From: Desulfocapsa sp.
Lineage (GTDB): Bacteria > Desulfobacterota > Desulfobulbia > Desulfobulbales > Desulfocapsaceae
DNA: 64,000 bases
Direction: 5' to 3'
Assembly (NCBI GenBank): GCA_013792135.1
Contig: VMSP01000069.1
Span: 1-64,000 of the forward strand
In this document: piece after piece, positions 43,491 to 53,268 of the stretch
Layout: every line of letters starts with the position of its first letter
Numbering within the stretch: the first letter of the stretch is position 1
Notes under the pieces: model-generated
Seen by the model: only the letters and a program-made list of their open reading frames with translations
What the model was told of the DNA's origin: nothing
The model's database searches: none
Program-made: the position numbers and the translations under genes

Positions 43491-43584
43491 CACAACTTTG
43501 AGCGGCTCAAGTTAAAGGAGGCTTCTATATTATCCTGGAACTGTCAATCCTTTGCTGTCCCCCGGCATAGCCGGGTGGATAACT
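43491..43584. repeat. Solitary IS200/IS605-type end
   Basis: This sequence matches 33395-33486 along its length (GTTAAAGGAGGCTTCTATAT, CTGGAACTGTCAA, then a CCCCCGGCATAGCCGGG hairpin). No transposase is attached. The IS5-family element ends about 20 bp away, so that insertion and a deletion may have removed the rest. Confidence 0.75.
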
Positions 43585-43683
43585 TAAAATAAACAAATAA
43601 CTACATGGAATAACATACAATATCGTATCCGTTTAGATAATGCGACAAATGGTATTGTACGCCATAAAAATGACAATAAACGT

Positions 43684-45129
43684 TTATGACAGATAGAGTT
43701 CATCCAACATCCTGAACAGTTCTTTCTTTGCCTTTTCAAATTCACGCATCTTGGCGTGAGCAGCCTCTGGCTTGTTCTGGTTAAAAAGACTGACTATTTC
43801 TTTGGCACTGGCGTGCACAGCTTTATGCGGGGTTGCGAGCTCCTTGAAGAGGGCGCTGTTGGTAAAGCCTTCCTTGGTGGTGTCGTACCATTTACCAAAG
43901 GCGCAGTTATGATGATCAGTCACATGGTCGACATGCATTTTTTTTCGACCTTCAAGCACTGCCTCAAGCTGAATTTTCCAGTTGAGATGAGCTGTCTTTA
44001 TTACACCTATGTTAAATATCGGTGGATCGATATCGATATGACTGACAGCATCGCTCATGACTTTACTCAACTTATTGAGTTCACTGGCATATTCCTTTAC
44101 TTCCAGGCAGCGATTAGTAATCTGATCAGTGGTATCACGTACAGTGGTGATATTTACTGCTACCTCTTGATTAACTGCCGATGCCTGTGAAATATTTTCA
44201 CTGATTTCCTGCATACCGGAAGATGCTTGAGAAATATTAATGGAAATCTCGCCACTGGCAGTGGCCTGCTGCTGTACAGAAGCAGCAATAGTCTCCATCA
44301 GCTCACTCATCGAAGTAATCGTTGTCGTAATGTTGTTAATAACCGCAACCGCCTGCATGGTCGCTTGCTGGATTCCCTCTATCTGCTGAGAGATATCCTG
44401 AGTTGAATCCCTGGTCTGCTTGGCCAGGGCTTTGATTTCATTGGCCACTACGGCAAAACCCTTGCCTGCCTCACCTGCCCGTGCCGCTTCTATGGTGGCA
44501 TTTAAGGCCAGCAGGTTGGTCTGCTCGGAAATCTCGGCAATGGTCTCTGTAACCTTAGTTATCTCCTTAGCTGCTTTGCCTAGATCCCCAACGCTAAGGG
44601 AGGCTTTCTCTGCCTCAGCAACTGCTTCTGCAACAATAAAGCGCGCCTTGTCGGAGTTACTGGCAATCTCGTTAATCGTTGCCGTCATCTCCTCGGAGGC
44701 AGCAGCGACCATGGACACATTTGTATTGGACTGCTCCATCGCTGCTGCTACAGCATTCATATTGGCACTCATCTCTTCAGCGGCCACGGCGACAGTATTG
44801 GTCAAAGCATACAAGTCCTTGGCATCATTGGTTAATTCGGTAGAGGCTATGCTCATTGCCTCTGAGGTAGCGTCCAGAGTAGACGTGTTGCCTCGCATCA
44901 ATCGGAAGTTTTTAGACCAATTACAACACAATTTATTGAGTACCGAGCCGATGATAGGAAATTTTTCTTTACCAGGTACCTGGATTTTCAGGGTTAATTT
45001 ACCGTTGGCAATCGCTTCGACATTTTTTGCGAGTATGGAAATATGCTTGCTTGCGCGGGTTGTGTTAAAAAATGAAACGAGTCCGAAAAGTGCCCCCAAA
45101 AGCCCAAAACTCAAAATAATATGTTGCAT
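43684..45129 (-). CDS. Chemoreceptor (MCP) with C-terminal CZB domain
   Basis: Methyl-accepting chemotaxis protein of 481 residues. It has one N-terminal membrane helix (about 5-24) and a HAMP-like stretch ([20 protein letters not shown]), with no periplasmic sensor domain. The signalling coiled coil follows, with the hairpin tip [20 protein letters not shown] and [17 protein letters not shown]-terminal zinc-binding CZB domain has [26 protein letters not shown] and [14 protein letters not shown] domains sense zinc or hypochlorous acid through the Cys-Zn site in other bacteria. AAGGAGGC lies seven bases before the ATG. No che genes are nearby. Confidence 0.9.
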   Translation of the reverse strand: MQHIILSFGLLGALFGLVSFFNTTRASKHISILAKNVEAIANGKLTLKIQVPGKEKFPIIGSVLNKLCCNWSKNFRLMRGNTSTLDATSEAMSIASTELTNDAKDLYALTNTVAVAAEEMSANMNAVAAAMEQSNTNVSMVAAASEEMTATINEIASNSDKARFIVAEAVAEAEKASLSVGDLGKAAKEITKVTETIAEISEQTNLLALNATIEAARAGEAGKGFAVVANEIKALAKQTRDSTQDISQQIEGIQQATMQAVAVINNITTTITSMSELMETIAASVQQQATASGEISINISQASSGMQEISENISQASAVNQEVAVNITTVRDTTDQITNRCLEVKEYASELNKLSKVMSDAVSHIDIDPPIFNIGVIKTAHLNWKIQLEAVLEGRKKMHVDHVTDHHNCAFGKWYDTTKEGFTNSALFKELATPHKAVHASAKEIVSLFNQNKPEAAHAKMREFEKAKKELFRMLDELYLS

Positions 45130-45482
45130 ACGTTCAGCCTCCTTAAAAAAAAAATCATATTGATCTCCTATCCCGCACTTCCCATCGTGTGTTGCAATCT
45201 TTTTTTCGGCTTACCGCCAAGTAACATCTATTTCCCCCGTAAATAGATGGATAACTAATCAAAGTGCTCGAACGAGTATTTAAGATAATGATTTCGCAGA
45301 CCACATTATCAATAATATTGACTATTAATAATATGCTATAAAAATAGACGTGATACTGTCAACACAGGGGGAAATACACGAATACTACAGTATAAAACAT
45401 TGAGGTGTTAGGATAACACGGAGGGATGGTTGGAATAATACGATGTAATTTAAGGTAGTTACCAACATATTGATATCATGCA
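45130..45482. other. AT-rich gap between the PAS-LuxR gene and the chemoreceptor gene
   Basis: Non-coding. It contains a 9-bp perfect hairpin at 45225-45249 (CATCTATTT / AAATAGATG) in the chemoreceptor leader, with no T run. The rest is AT-rich, and the chemoreceptor promoter probably lies here. Confidence 0.4.
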
Positions 45483-47129
45483 TTATGAAAACTTTTCTTT
45501 TAAGTAACCATGGAGATTTATTTTTTTTCCACAGATTTTTAATTTTTTTCTGATAGTATTTCGATAGACTTCGACCGTTCGTATGGTCAGGTTGAGCAAT
45601 TTGGCTATATCGGCTGAACTTTTGCCATGCCTGATCATATCGGTCACCAACAACTCTTTAGGGGTGAGACCAATACAGGGACTATCAAGTTTTGTACAGC
45701 AGGAATCCATTAAAGTGTTCAGATGGGCAGTTATCAGTTGAAGATATTCCCGTCCCTCCTCTTGCAAATCAGTGTGGCCGAGAAGCTCTATATAGGGGAA
45801 AACAATCCGCTTGAGATTCAGCAGCAGCTGTTGCGCCAATTGTTCATGGCGGCCTTGATGCTGATCCAAAAGAACCTGGAGGGCGATATTAGTATCATGG
45901 ATTTCTTTATTTTTCCTTTGGAGTTCTTCACTGGCCCGTATATCTTCAGTAATATCGCAGGCAATAACCACCAAACCTTTTCGTCGACCGTCGGCATGGA
46001 ACAATGGCACCTTTATTGTATTGTAGATTTTAACCTTTCCGGCCGCGTGCATAATCTTTTCTTGTTGGTGCGTTAATGTTTTTCTCCTCCAGGCACTTTC
46101 ATCCGTTTTCTGACAGGCCAGAAATGCCTCACGATAAGGTTCATTGTACTCAGCAAGCTGAACGTCGGTTTTACCGATATAGTCAACGTCTTCCAGAGCG
46201 AATAATTGAAGACCATTTGCATTGGCCAGTAACCACCGTCCCTCTCCGTCTTTAAAAAAGATGAAATCCGGGGCGGCATTGATCAGACTGAGCAGCTGTT
46301 CGCTTCTGTCCAACAAGGCCTGTTCGGCCTCTTTTACCTCACGTGTCATCTCGAAGAAGTCAGTCAAGTCGTGGAAAACGGTAAAAACACCCCTAACTGT
46401 GCCATCAGTTAATCTATCGGGATAGTAGATAACATCTCTATATCGTCGACCGATGGCGCAGCATTCAAACCATTCCTGATAACGTACTATCTCACCTGAC
46501 AGGCAGCGATCAAACTGTTTTTTGACGGTCTGCGTAAAGAGCCCTTCCCCACAGACTTCGGCAATCGTGCGACCAATAATTTCTTCCCGTGTTTTCCCAT
46601 GATCATGGCAAAACTGTTCGTTAATCATCTGGTAGATATAATCGCCATCAACAAAAGCGATAAGGTCCTGTGACAGTGAAAAAATTTTCTCATAACGGCG
46701 CAGGATGTCTTCTTGCAGTTTTCGTTGTGTAATATCCCTGACAACAAGCTGAATGAGTGTTTCGTTTGCCGGTTGCACCACGGAACCGGATAGTTCACAG
46801 GGAATGGAACTTCCGTCCTTCCGGAGACAAACCGTCTCTAAAAAAATGTTACCCAGTTCTTTCAATGCATTTTGCTCTTGTTTGAATACCGTATGCAGTG
46901 CAGACGGCTTCAGGTCAGTGGCCTGCATTTGAAGCAGCTCTTCACGGCTATATCCCATCAAAGTGCAAAATGCCGCATTGACTTCTATAAATTTTCCATC
47001 AATGTCCTGTAACGCCATAGCATCGTTTGATGCTTGAAAGGCGGTTTCAAATTTTTGCAGTTTTTTGATCCGTTTTTCAAGATCAGTAATTTTTTGAATA
47101 AGTGTATCGTGGGATAATTTTACAGACAT
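45483..47129 (-). CDS. PAS-domain LuxR-type transcription regulator
   Basis: A 548-residue cytoplasmic protein. A short coiled coil is followed by three PAS domains: about 28-135 (FETAFQASNDAMALQDIDG), about 145-265 (LSQDLIAFVDGDYIYQMINE) and about 275-400 (INAAPDFIFFKDGEGRWLL). Then come a helical linker and a C-terminal LuxR-type helix-turn-helix (LTPKELLVTDMIRHGKSSAD, NLTIRTVEVYRNTIRKKLKI). There is no histidine kinase or receiver domain, so PAS signals would act directly on DNA binding. It is upstream of the chemoreceptor gene on the same strand, 353 nt apart. No ligand-binding residues were assigned. Confidence 0.88.
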   Translation of the reverse strand: MSVKLSHDTLIQKITDLEKRIKKLQKFETAFQASNDAMALQDIDGKFIEVNAAFCTLMGYSREELLQMQATDLKPSALHTVFKQEQNALKELGNIFLETVCLRKDGSSIPCELSGSVVQPANETLIQLVVRDITQRKLQEDILRRYEKIFSLSQDLIAFVDGDYIYQMINEQFCHDHGKTREEIIGRTIAEVCGEGLFTQTVKKQFDRCLSGEIVRYQEWFECCAIGRRYRDVIYYPDRLTDGTVRGVFTVFHDLTDFFEMTREVKEAEQALLDRSEQLLSLINAAPDFIFFKDGEGRWLLANANGLQLFALEDVDYIGKTDVQLAEYNEPYREAFLACQKTDESAWRRKTLTHQQEKIMHAAGKVKIYNTIKVPLFHADGRRKGLVVIACDITEDIRASEELQRKNKEIHDTNIALQVLLDQHQGRHEQLAQQLLLNLKRIVFPYIELLGHTDLQEEGREYLQLITAHLNTLMDSCCTKLDSPCIGLTPKELLVTDMIRHGKSSADIAKLLNLTIRTVEVYRNTIRKKLKICGKKINLHGYLKEKFS

Positions 47130-47381
47130 GCCGGTACTTTCTCAAAAAGAGTTAACTATGGAGAATGAAAATCATTGTAGATATTCACACCTAATCTGAC
47201 AGTTATCGATTTTGACGTTACGACAAAACTCACGATTTCCACGACCATAATACTACTTTCGAGGTCATGGAAATGGGAAACTACTTCAATAGACGATCGT
47301 AAATATTAGCTTCCTTTTGTAACTATCGGCTGGCATAAAACTTTTTTCAGATTTGTCAGATCGGGCCTGAGTTACCATAAA

Positions 47382-48650
47382 TCAGCCAAGCCAGCTGAAA
47401 CGCTCCCAGAAATCGGGAAAGGATTTGGCGACACAGCCCTCATCGCTGATCTGCACTCCAGTCACCCTGAGACCAGTCACCGCAAAGCTCATGGCCATGC
47501 GATGATCCTTATAGGTATCAATAACCGCACCATGCAGCCTCGCCCCGCCATCACCATGAATAATCATACTGTCCTGCCGCTCTTCCACCTGCGCCCCCAT
47601 TTTGGTTAATTCAGTGACCACAGCGCTCAAACGATCGCACTCCTTGATCCGCAGGTGGGCAATATTATTGATCACGGTCTTGCCATGGGCAAAGGCCGCA
47701 ACCACGGCCAAAGTGGGCACCACATCCGGCATATCGCCCATGTCAACGGTTATCCCTTCCAGCCGTTTGCGTCCCTGGACCATAATCCCGCCCCCTTCCC
47801 GGCTGACCTCACACCCCATTCTGGCCAATAACGGAACGAGACCGGCATCCCCCTGTAGAGAAGGAACCGGCACATTACTCACCGTAACCCGGCCAGCCGT
47901 AATGGCGGCGGCCGCCCAGAAATATGAGGCATTGGAGGCGTCTCCTTCAATCTCATACTCCATGGCCCGGTAACAACCCTGAGGAATGACGAAGTGGGTC
48001 AAGTCCTGATTACAATCAACATCAATACCAAAATCGGACATAACGGAAAGGGTCATGGCCACATAGGGTTTTGACAGGACCTCACCCTTGACCTGCAGGA
48101 TTGCCGGACGTGCCGCATAGGGCGCAACCAGCAGGAGTGACGAAAGATACTGACTGGACTTTCCTTCCGGCAGGATCGTCTCCCCGCCCAGTAGCCCATG
48201 GCTGTTAATGGTCAGTGGCGGGCAAGCAGTGCCGGCGACCGAACTGATATCCACTCCCCAGCCCCTGAGCGCCTCCATAAGCGGGCCAATGGGACGCTCG
48301 CGCATCCGCTCTTCACCATCGATGATAAAGAGACCATGGCCCAAGGCCGTAACCGAGGTAAGAAACCTGGTGGCAGTGCCATTATTGCCCAGATAAATCT
48401 CGCCGCCCGGGGTAGCAATCCTGCCGCCATTCCCTTCCACCTGCCAGACGTCATCCTCTTTATCGACCTGAATACCCATCTGCCCCAAGGCCTTTGAGGT
48501 ATACTCTGTGTCTTCACTAGTCAAAGGGCCAACCAAACGACTGCTGCCATCAGCCAGGGCCGCGGCAATCAGCGCCCTCTGGGTCAGGCTTTTGGAACCG
48601 GGAACCACGATAGTTGCATCAACACTTGCAACGGGGGATATCTCTTTCAT
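47382..48650 (-). CDS. aroA: 3-phosphoshikimate 1-carboxyvinyltransferase
   Basis: EPSP synthase transfers enolpyruvyl from PEP to shikimate-3-phosphate. The 422 residues include VVPGSKSLTQRALIAAALAD, LGNNGTATRFLTSVTAL, the substrate loop with GEERMRERPIGPL, PEGKSSQYLSSLLL, GDMPDVVPTLAVVAAFA, RIKECDRLSAVVTEL and YKDHRMAMSFAV. The glycine-rich NNGTATRF segment is of the usual kind. The ATG at 48650 is chosen over an upstream in-frame start at 48692 because it begins at the family start and avoids overlapping aroE. It is the last gene of the pyrKD-aroDEA block. Confidence 0.95.
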   Translation of the reverse strand: MKEISPVASVDATIVVPGSKSLTQRALIAAALADGSSRLVGPLTSEDTEYTSKALGQMGIQVDKEDDVWQVEGNGGRIATPGGEIYLGNNGTATRFLTSVTALGHGLFIIDGEERMRERPIGPLMEALRGWGVDISSVAGTACPPLTINSHGLLGGETILPEGKSSQYLSSLLLVAPYAARPAILQVKGEVLSKPYVAMTLSVMSDFGIDVDCNQDLTHFVIPQGCYRAMEYEIEGDASNASYFWAAAAITAGRVTVSNVPVPSLQGDAGLVPLLARMGCEVSREGGGIMVQGRKRLEGITVDMGDMPDVVPTLAVVAAFAHGKTVINNIAHLRIKECDRLSAVVTELTKMGAQVEERQDSMIIHGDGGARLHGAVIDTYKDHRMAMSFAVTGLRVTGVQISDEGCVAKSFPDFWERFSWLG

Positions 48651-48681
48651 CTCTTTTCTTTTGCCTTTATACAATCCACAT

Positions 48682-49536
48682 TTAATTTTCAAATTCCGTC
48701 AACGTATTCCCTGTAGCCTGATACAACTTCTGACGCATCAGTTCTACCGGAGCAGTTTTGCCTGTCCACAACTCAAACTGGGCCACCCCCTGATAGAGCA
48801 GCATCTCCAGACCATTAATCACCTGACATCCAGCAACCTTTGCCTCACTAAGCAACCTTGTTACAAGCGGGGCATAGACGATATCCATCACCACCTGGAA
48901 ACGAGAAAGGATGACCCTGGAAACAGGACTGACCTGGATCGCCGGCTGCATCCCCACTGAGGTGGCATTGACCAAGACATCTCCATGCAAGCTGTCCGAC
49001 TCATCCAAGGGGTGCCAGAGACAACCCAGATCCCTGGCCAGTGCCCTGCCCCGTGATTCGGTACGGCTGCAAAGAACAACATGTGCTCCCTGTTGCTGCA
49101 GGCCAAAGCCTAAGGCCCGGGCGGAACCACCAGCGCCAAGGAGGACAACCTGTGCCCCCCGCAAGCTTATCTTCTCGGACAGAGCACAATTGGCGCCCAG
49201 CCAATCCGTATTGCTGCCGCAAAGACGCTTTTCACCTTCAACCTCGTGGATCTCAATGGTATTCACCGCCCCGATCTGCCGGGCCACATCATCAATTTCG
49301 TCAAGCAGGGGAATGACCGCCTCTTTGTAGGGGATGGTCACACTCACCCCCTTTACTCCGATGGCCTTTAAACCCGCAATTCCGGCCTCCAGATCGAGCA
49401 CGGGGAACGGCAGGTACACACTGTTCTCCCCGAGTTCAGCAAAGGCAGCATTGTGCATGGCTGGACTGAGGGAATGACTCACGGGATTACCTATAATCCC
49501 ATAGAGAGCTGTCTGACCATTGATTGTCATGACCAT
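48682..49536 (-). CDS. aroE: Shikimate dehydrogenase
   Basis: NADPH-dependent reduction of 3-dehydroshikimate to shikimate. The 284 residues show YGIIGNPVSHSLSPAMHNAAF (shikimate-binding), VTIPYKEAVIPLLDEID with the catalytic Lys, NTDWLGA with the catalytic Asp, the NADP loop LLGAGGSARALGFGL and NGLEMLLYQG near the end. The ATG follows the aroD stop by one base; the second Met (third codon) is an alternative start. Operon with aroD and aroA. Confidence 0.95.
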   Translation of the reverse strand: MVMTINGQTALYGIIGNPVSHSLSPAMHNAAFAELGENSVYLPFPVLDLEAGIAGLKAIGVKGVSVTIPYKEAVIPLLDEIDDVARQIGAVNTIEIHEVEGEKRLCGSNTDWLGANCALSEKISLRGAQVVLLGAGGSARALGFGLQQQGAHVVLCSRTESRGRALARDLGCLWHPLDESDSLHGDVLVNATSVGMQPAIQVSPVSRVILSRFQVVMDIVYAPLVTRLLSEAKVAGCQVINGLEMLLYQGVAQFELWTGKTAPVELMRQKLYQATGNTLTEFEN

Positions 49537-49537
49537 G

Positions 49538-50233
49538 TCAGTGCGATTCCTTGCCGTTTATCATCAAGGCCTCAATCTGCCGCAAAACTTCAACAGAGAG
49601 CTGACCAGGGGCGGTAGCCTCATCCTCGTGGGCAGCGCAATAGGTCATGTAGCCACCAAGCTCAACTGTTGCCACCCGACTGACAACCCCGGGCCGACCC
49701 ATACAAAAGGCAATAAGAGGAATATCCATTCTGGCAGCTTCTTCCTGAAGATTAAGCACCCGCAGGACATCATGATAATCATGGGCCATGGTCACAATCT
49801 TGGCAATATGGGCGCCCTTATCCTGAATCATGGCCAAACGACCTACCAGTTCGGCCTTCGTGGGAGTTTCCTGGAAATTATGCCAGGAAAGGATTAAACG
49901 ACTGGGAGAGTTTTCCACCTCCTCCAGCAAGGCTTTATGTGAGGACGTGGGGGCCTTAAGTTCCAGATCAACATACGAGACACCTTGTTGCACTCCCTCG
50001 AGAAGCGGAGCGATCCTCAGCTCCTCATCTCCTGCAAAGCCACCGCCCTCCCAGATCGGTCGGTTGGTCAAAAGCAGGGGCTTGCTCAGTTGGGAGATAA
50101 AAGGTGCAACCGAAATAGTCTTGAGACGATCAAGGCGGATCTCAATCACATCGGCCAGGGAGCTGATGGACTCGGCTACAGCCAATCCTTCACCAACAGT
50201 TTCTCTGGCAATCGAAACACAGATACGGATCAT
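49538..50233 (-). CDS. aroD: Type I 3-dehydroquinate dehydratase
   Basis: Converts 3-dehydroquinate to 3-dehydroshikimate through a Schiff base. The 231 residues form a TIM barrel with ADVIEIRLDRL, LLTNRPIWEGG, YVDLELKAP, the dyad-His region ILSWHNFQETP, and the Schiff-base Lys in AKIVTMAHDYHDV. The active-site lid is at MGRPGVVSRVA. The gene lies directly before aroE. Type I is the form found in enterobacteria and many anaerobes. Confidence 0.93.
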   Translation of the reverse strand: MIRICVSIARETVGEGLAVAESISSLADVIEIRLDRLKTISVAPFISQLSKPLLLTNRPIWEGGGFAGDEELRIAPLLEGVQQGVSYVDLELKAPTSSHKALLEEVENSPSRLILSWHNFQETPTKAELVGRLAMIQDKGAHIAKIVTMAHDYHDVLRVLNLQEEAARMDIPLIAFCMGRPGVVSRVATVELGGYMTYCAAHEDEATAPGQLSVEVLRQIEALMINGKESH

Positions 50234-50247
50234 GTTTCCTGTCCTCT

Positions 50248-50529
50248 TTATTTTTTATTCTCAGGTGGAGCTTGGGGTAGGCGACTAACAAGACGGATCG
50301 CCAGCCCCACAAGCAAGGAGACAATAGCAAGATCGTCAAGCAGTCCCAGGCCAAGAATCCAGTCCGGGACAAAATCAAAAGGCGAGAGGAGGTACAAAAT
50401 GGCCAAGAGCAGAATCCCCTTCACTGTCCAGGGTGTATCGGCACGAGTAAGGAGACGAGCATAGGATGCAACCGTTGTCCACAGGGAGGTATTTGGTTGC
50501 TGGCCGGAAAAGGAATCATTCATACTCAT
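50248..50529 (-). CDS. DUF1232 (YkvA-like) membrane protein
   Basis: 93 residues with a DUF1232 domain: WTVKGILLLAILYLLSPFDF, then VPDWILGLGLLDDLAIVSLL. There are two hydrophobic segments. Function is unknown. It is enclosed in the pyrD-aroD operon with 5 nt and 14 nt gaps, which seems incidental to the biosynthetic genes. Confidence 0.82.
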   Translation of the reverse strand: MSMNDSFSGQQPNTSLWTTVASYARLLTRADTPWTVKGILLLAILYLLSPFDFVPDWILGLGLLDDLAIVSLLVGLAIRLVSRLPQAPPENKK

Positions 50530-50534
50530 TCTTC

Positions 50535-51476
50535 CTAGCCAATCCGCAGCGCACCAATTAAATCGCGCACAGACTCTAGTTTCTGTTCCCGGACATAGGT
50601 AGCTATCCCGTCAAGCACATCCTCAGTGGCCCTGGGGTTTACAAAACTCGCAGTTCCCACCTGTACTGCACAGGCCCCGGCCAGCAAGAATTCCATGGCA
50701 TCTTCTGCGCTTGCAATCCCACCAATGCCGATGATCGGAATAGAGACCGCTTGGGCAACCTGATAAACCATACGCAATGCCACCGGCTTGATGGCAGGCC
50801 CTGACAGACCGCCAATGACATTGGCAAGGCGGGGACGCCTGGACTTGAGATCAATAGCCATGCCGATCAGGGTATTGATCAGGGAGACCGCATCCGCTCC
50901 TGCTTCCTCAACTGCCCTGGCCACCAGGGTCACATCGGTGACATTGGGAGAGAGTTTAACTATAACCGGCACCTGACAACCCTGTTTCACAGCCTTAGTC
51001 ACGGCTGCAGCCATTTGAGGATCTGTTCCGAAGGCCACTCCACCCTTCTTCACATTGGGGCAGGAGATATTCACTTCAATGGCAGCAACGCCCGGAGACT
51101 CAGCCAAGCGTTCAGCAAGCTGTCGGTATTCGTCAACAGAATCACCAAGTATATTGACAATAACCGGAACACCAAGGGCAGAGAGATAGGGCATCTTCTC
51201 ACTGATAAAACGATCCACCCCCACATTTTCCAGACCGATGGCGTTGAGCATGCCGCAGGCGGTTTCAAAAATGCGGGGAGGTGGATTGCCGGCACGCGGC
51301 TCGAGGGAGATCCCCTTGACCACCACGGCCCCGAGACGTTGCAAATGCACATACGACTCAAACTCACGGGCATAGCCAAAGGTTCCCGATGCGGTCATAA
51401 CTGGATTTTGCAGCTTAAGGCTGCCAATAGAAACCCGTAGATCAAGCTCGTCCATTTTCACATTTACAGGCTCCAT
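50535..51476 (-). CDS. pyrD: Dihydroorotate dehydrogenase B, catalytic subunit
   Basis: Class 1B dihydroorotate dehydrogenase, FMN flavoprotein of pyrimidine synthesis. The 313 residues carry [33 protein letters not shown], the catalytic-base Cys segment [42 protein letters not shown] and [20 protein letters not shown]. It partners with PyrK, encoded immediately upstream with a 13-nt overlap. That arrangement marks the NAD-linked 1B type. Confidence 0.95.
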   Translation of the reverse strand: MEPVNVKMDELDLRVSIGSLKLQNPVMTASGTFGYAREFESYVHLQRLGAVVVKGISLEPRAGNPPPRIFETACGMLNAIGLENVGVDRFISEKMPYLSALGVPVIVNILGDSVDEYRQLAERLAESPGVAAIEVNISCPNVKKGGVAFGTDPQMAAAVTKAVKQGCQVPVIVKLSPNVTDVTLVARAVEEAGADAVSLINTLIGMAIDLKSRRPRLANVIGGLSGPAIKPVALRMVYQVAQAVSIPIIGIGGIASAEDAMEFLLAGACAVQVGTASFVNPRATEDVLDGIATYVREQKLESVRDLIGALRIG

Positions 51477-52252
51477 AATAACTCCCCCGCCTCAAAGACA
51501 GGCCCGTCGGAACAGACATGGGCATACCCACCTGCCTTCAGGGGTACGGCACAGCCAAGACAGGCCCCCATCCCGCAGGCCATCACCGTCTCCACCGAGA
51601 CCTGACAGGGGATATTCTCTTTCTGGCACAGATGATGAACCGCAGCCATCATCGGTTTAGGGCCACAACTATAAACCGAGCTTTGCGAGGTCAGATTTAA
51701 TGTTTTCAGGACGTCAGTAACCAGACCATGATAACCGAATGATCCATCATCGGTGGCGGCAAGCACCTCAATCCCCAAAGCCAGGAAATCACCCATGAGC
51801 GGAACAAGCTCCTCACGATTACGGGCTCCCAGAATCACCCTGGGTGTCACACCCCCATGAGACTGTTGCAGAAAACGACTGGCAAGAAAGAGCAAAGGAG
51901 CAATTCCCATACCACCACCCACCAGACAGGCATTACCAGACTCTCCAAGGTTGAACCCATTACCAAGGGGACCAAGAATCGACAGCTGTTCCCCTGTCCG
52001 ACATTGGGCAAGCCGTTCCGTACCCCGGCCAACCACCTTGAAGAGAATCTGCAGCAAACCTTCACTGTTGATCTGGTGAATGGAAAAAGGACGCCTGAGC
52101 AGAGGATCCAAGCCTTGAGCAGTTTGAACCATAACAAATTGCCCGGGAACCGCCGCAGCGGCAATATCCGGCGCGTTCAAGGTTAGCCTGACAGTTCCTG
52201 CAGCAATGACTTCAGATTGAATCAGCTCGACTTTTTGTTGGATTTGAGACAT
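51464..52252 (-). CDS. pyrK: Dihydroorotate dehydrogenase B, electron transfer subunit
   Basis: FAD- and [2Fe-2S]-containing partner passing electrons from PyrD to NAD+. The 262 residues have an FAD-binding barrel ([20 protein letters not shown]), an NAD-binding region ([25 protein letters not shown]) and the iron-sulfur loop [16 protein letters not shown] with a further Cys in YAHVCSDGP. The gene overlaps pyrD. It is the first gene of the minus-strand block; the region upstream is only 128 nt to the divergent prepilin peptidase start. Confidence 0.94.
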   Translation of the reverse strand: MSQIQQKVELIQSEVIAAGTVRLTLNAPDIAAAAVPGQFVMVQTAQGLDPLLRRPFSIHQINSEGLLQILFKVVGRGTERLAQCRTGEQLSILGPLGNGFNLGESGNACLVGGGMGIAPLLFLASRFLQQSHGGVTPRVILGARNREELVPLMGDFLALGIEVLAATDDGSFGYHGLVTDVLKTLNLTSQSSVYSCGPKPMMAAVHHLCQKENIPCQVSVETVMACGMGACLGCAVPLKAGGYAHVCSDGPVFEAGELLWSL

Positions 52253-52380
52253 AGTATAAAATTAATTAACAAATTCGGTAGTTGAAAACAGACAACAGCT
52301 CAACAGGAAACTACTACTTACCAAGTTCCTGCACTGCTTGCCCAGATTCCTGTAAACAAATTACACGCACAGACCACACA

Positions 52381-53169
52381 ATGGAACAATTAACTCTGAC
52401 TCTCTTATTTGCACTTCTCTTTGGCGCGATTATCGGTAGTTTTCTCAATGTCGTCATCCTCCGACTGCCTTCCGATAATGGTTCCATCATCTTTCCAGCC
52501 TCGCATTGTCCACGATGTCAGAATACTCTTTCCTGGTACGAGAACATCCCAATACTCAGTTTTCTCATCCTCCGCGGTAGATGCAAGCACTGTAAGGAGA
52601 AGATATCATTACAATACCCTGTAGTGGAGCTGTGCATGGCCCTGCTATCAGCGGCAATCATCCATCGATTCGGTCTCACCGTAACGGGCGCCGGTTATTT
52701 CCTCTTCTGTGCAGCATTACTGGTCATCATCTGGATCGATCTCGAACATCAGATTATTCCAGATGTGATCAGCCTACCTGGAATTCTCGTGGGGCTCATT
52801 TTTTCCTTCGTAAGCCCTGCCCTAACTTGGCAGAGCTCTCTCATCGGCCTGCTTCTGGGTGGGGGCGTTCTCTACGCCATAGCCCTGATTTATTACCTTT
52901 GGAGGAAACAGGAAGGAATGGGAGGCGGTGATATCAAACTGCTGGCAATGATTGGGGCATTCCTGGGCTGGCAGGCACTCCCTTTTGTCATCTTTGCCAG
53001 TTCCCTCTCTGGTTCCTGCATTGGGATCCTTGCCATGATCAAACAAGGAAAAGGTACCAAAACGCGTATTCCATTTGGTCCGTTTCTCTCCCTCGCCGCT
53101 CTAGTCTATCTCTTTTTTTCAGATAAGGTTCTCTTACTTTATCAGTTATATCTCCACGGCAGCTTATAA
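52381..53169 (+). CDS. pilD: Type IV prepilin peptidase/methyltransferase
   Basis: Inner-membrane bifunctional enzyme that cleaves prepilin leaders and N-methylates the new terminus. After GAIIGSFLNVVILRLP comes the zinc-binding cytoplasmic domain with CPRC and CKHC. The catalytic aspartates lie in IWIDLEHQIIPDVI and GMGGGDIKLLAMIG. About eight hydrophobic segments, 262 residues from the ATG at 52381. The frame opens further upstream to an ATG at 52282, but that extension is polar and not family-like. No pilin genes are adjacent. Confidence 0.92.
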   Translation: MEQLTLTLLFALLFGAIIGSFLNVVILRLPSDNGSIIFPASHCPRCQNTLSWYENIPILSFLILRGRCKHCKEKISLQYPVVELCMALLSAAIIHRFGLTVTGAGYFLFCAALLVIIWIDLEHQIIPDVISLPGILVGLIFSFVSPALTWQSSLIGLLLGGGVLYAIALIYYLWRKQEGMGGGDIKLLAMIGAFLGWQALPFVIFASSLSGSCIGILAMIKQGKGTKTRIPFGPFLSLAALVYLFFSDKVLLLYQLYLHGSL

Positions 53170-53190
53170 TGGCAATGAGCCATTATAAGC
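53162..53190. repeat. Perfect hairpin at the pilD end
   Basis: GCTTATAATGG / CCATTATAAGC arms with a 7-nt loop overlap the last codons of pilD. No T run follows. It may stabilise the 3' end of the transcript. Confidence 0.6.
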
Positions 53191-53268
53191 AACTGTTACC
53201 TTATCTATTTTCGTATATGAAAACAGTCCTTGCAACATCATTACCGTAAGCAACCTTTCAATATAGTT

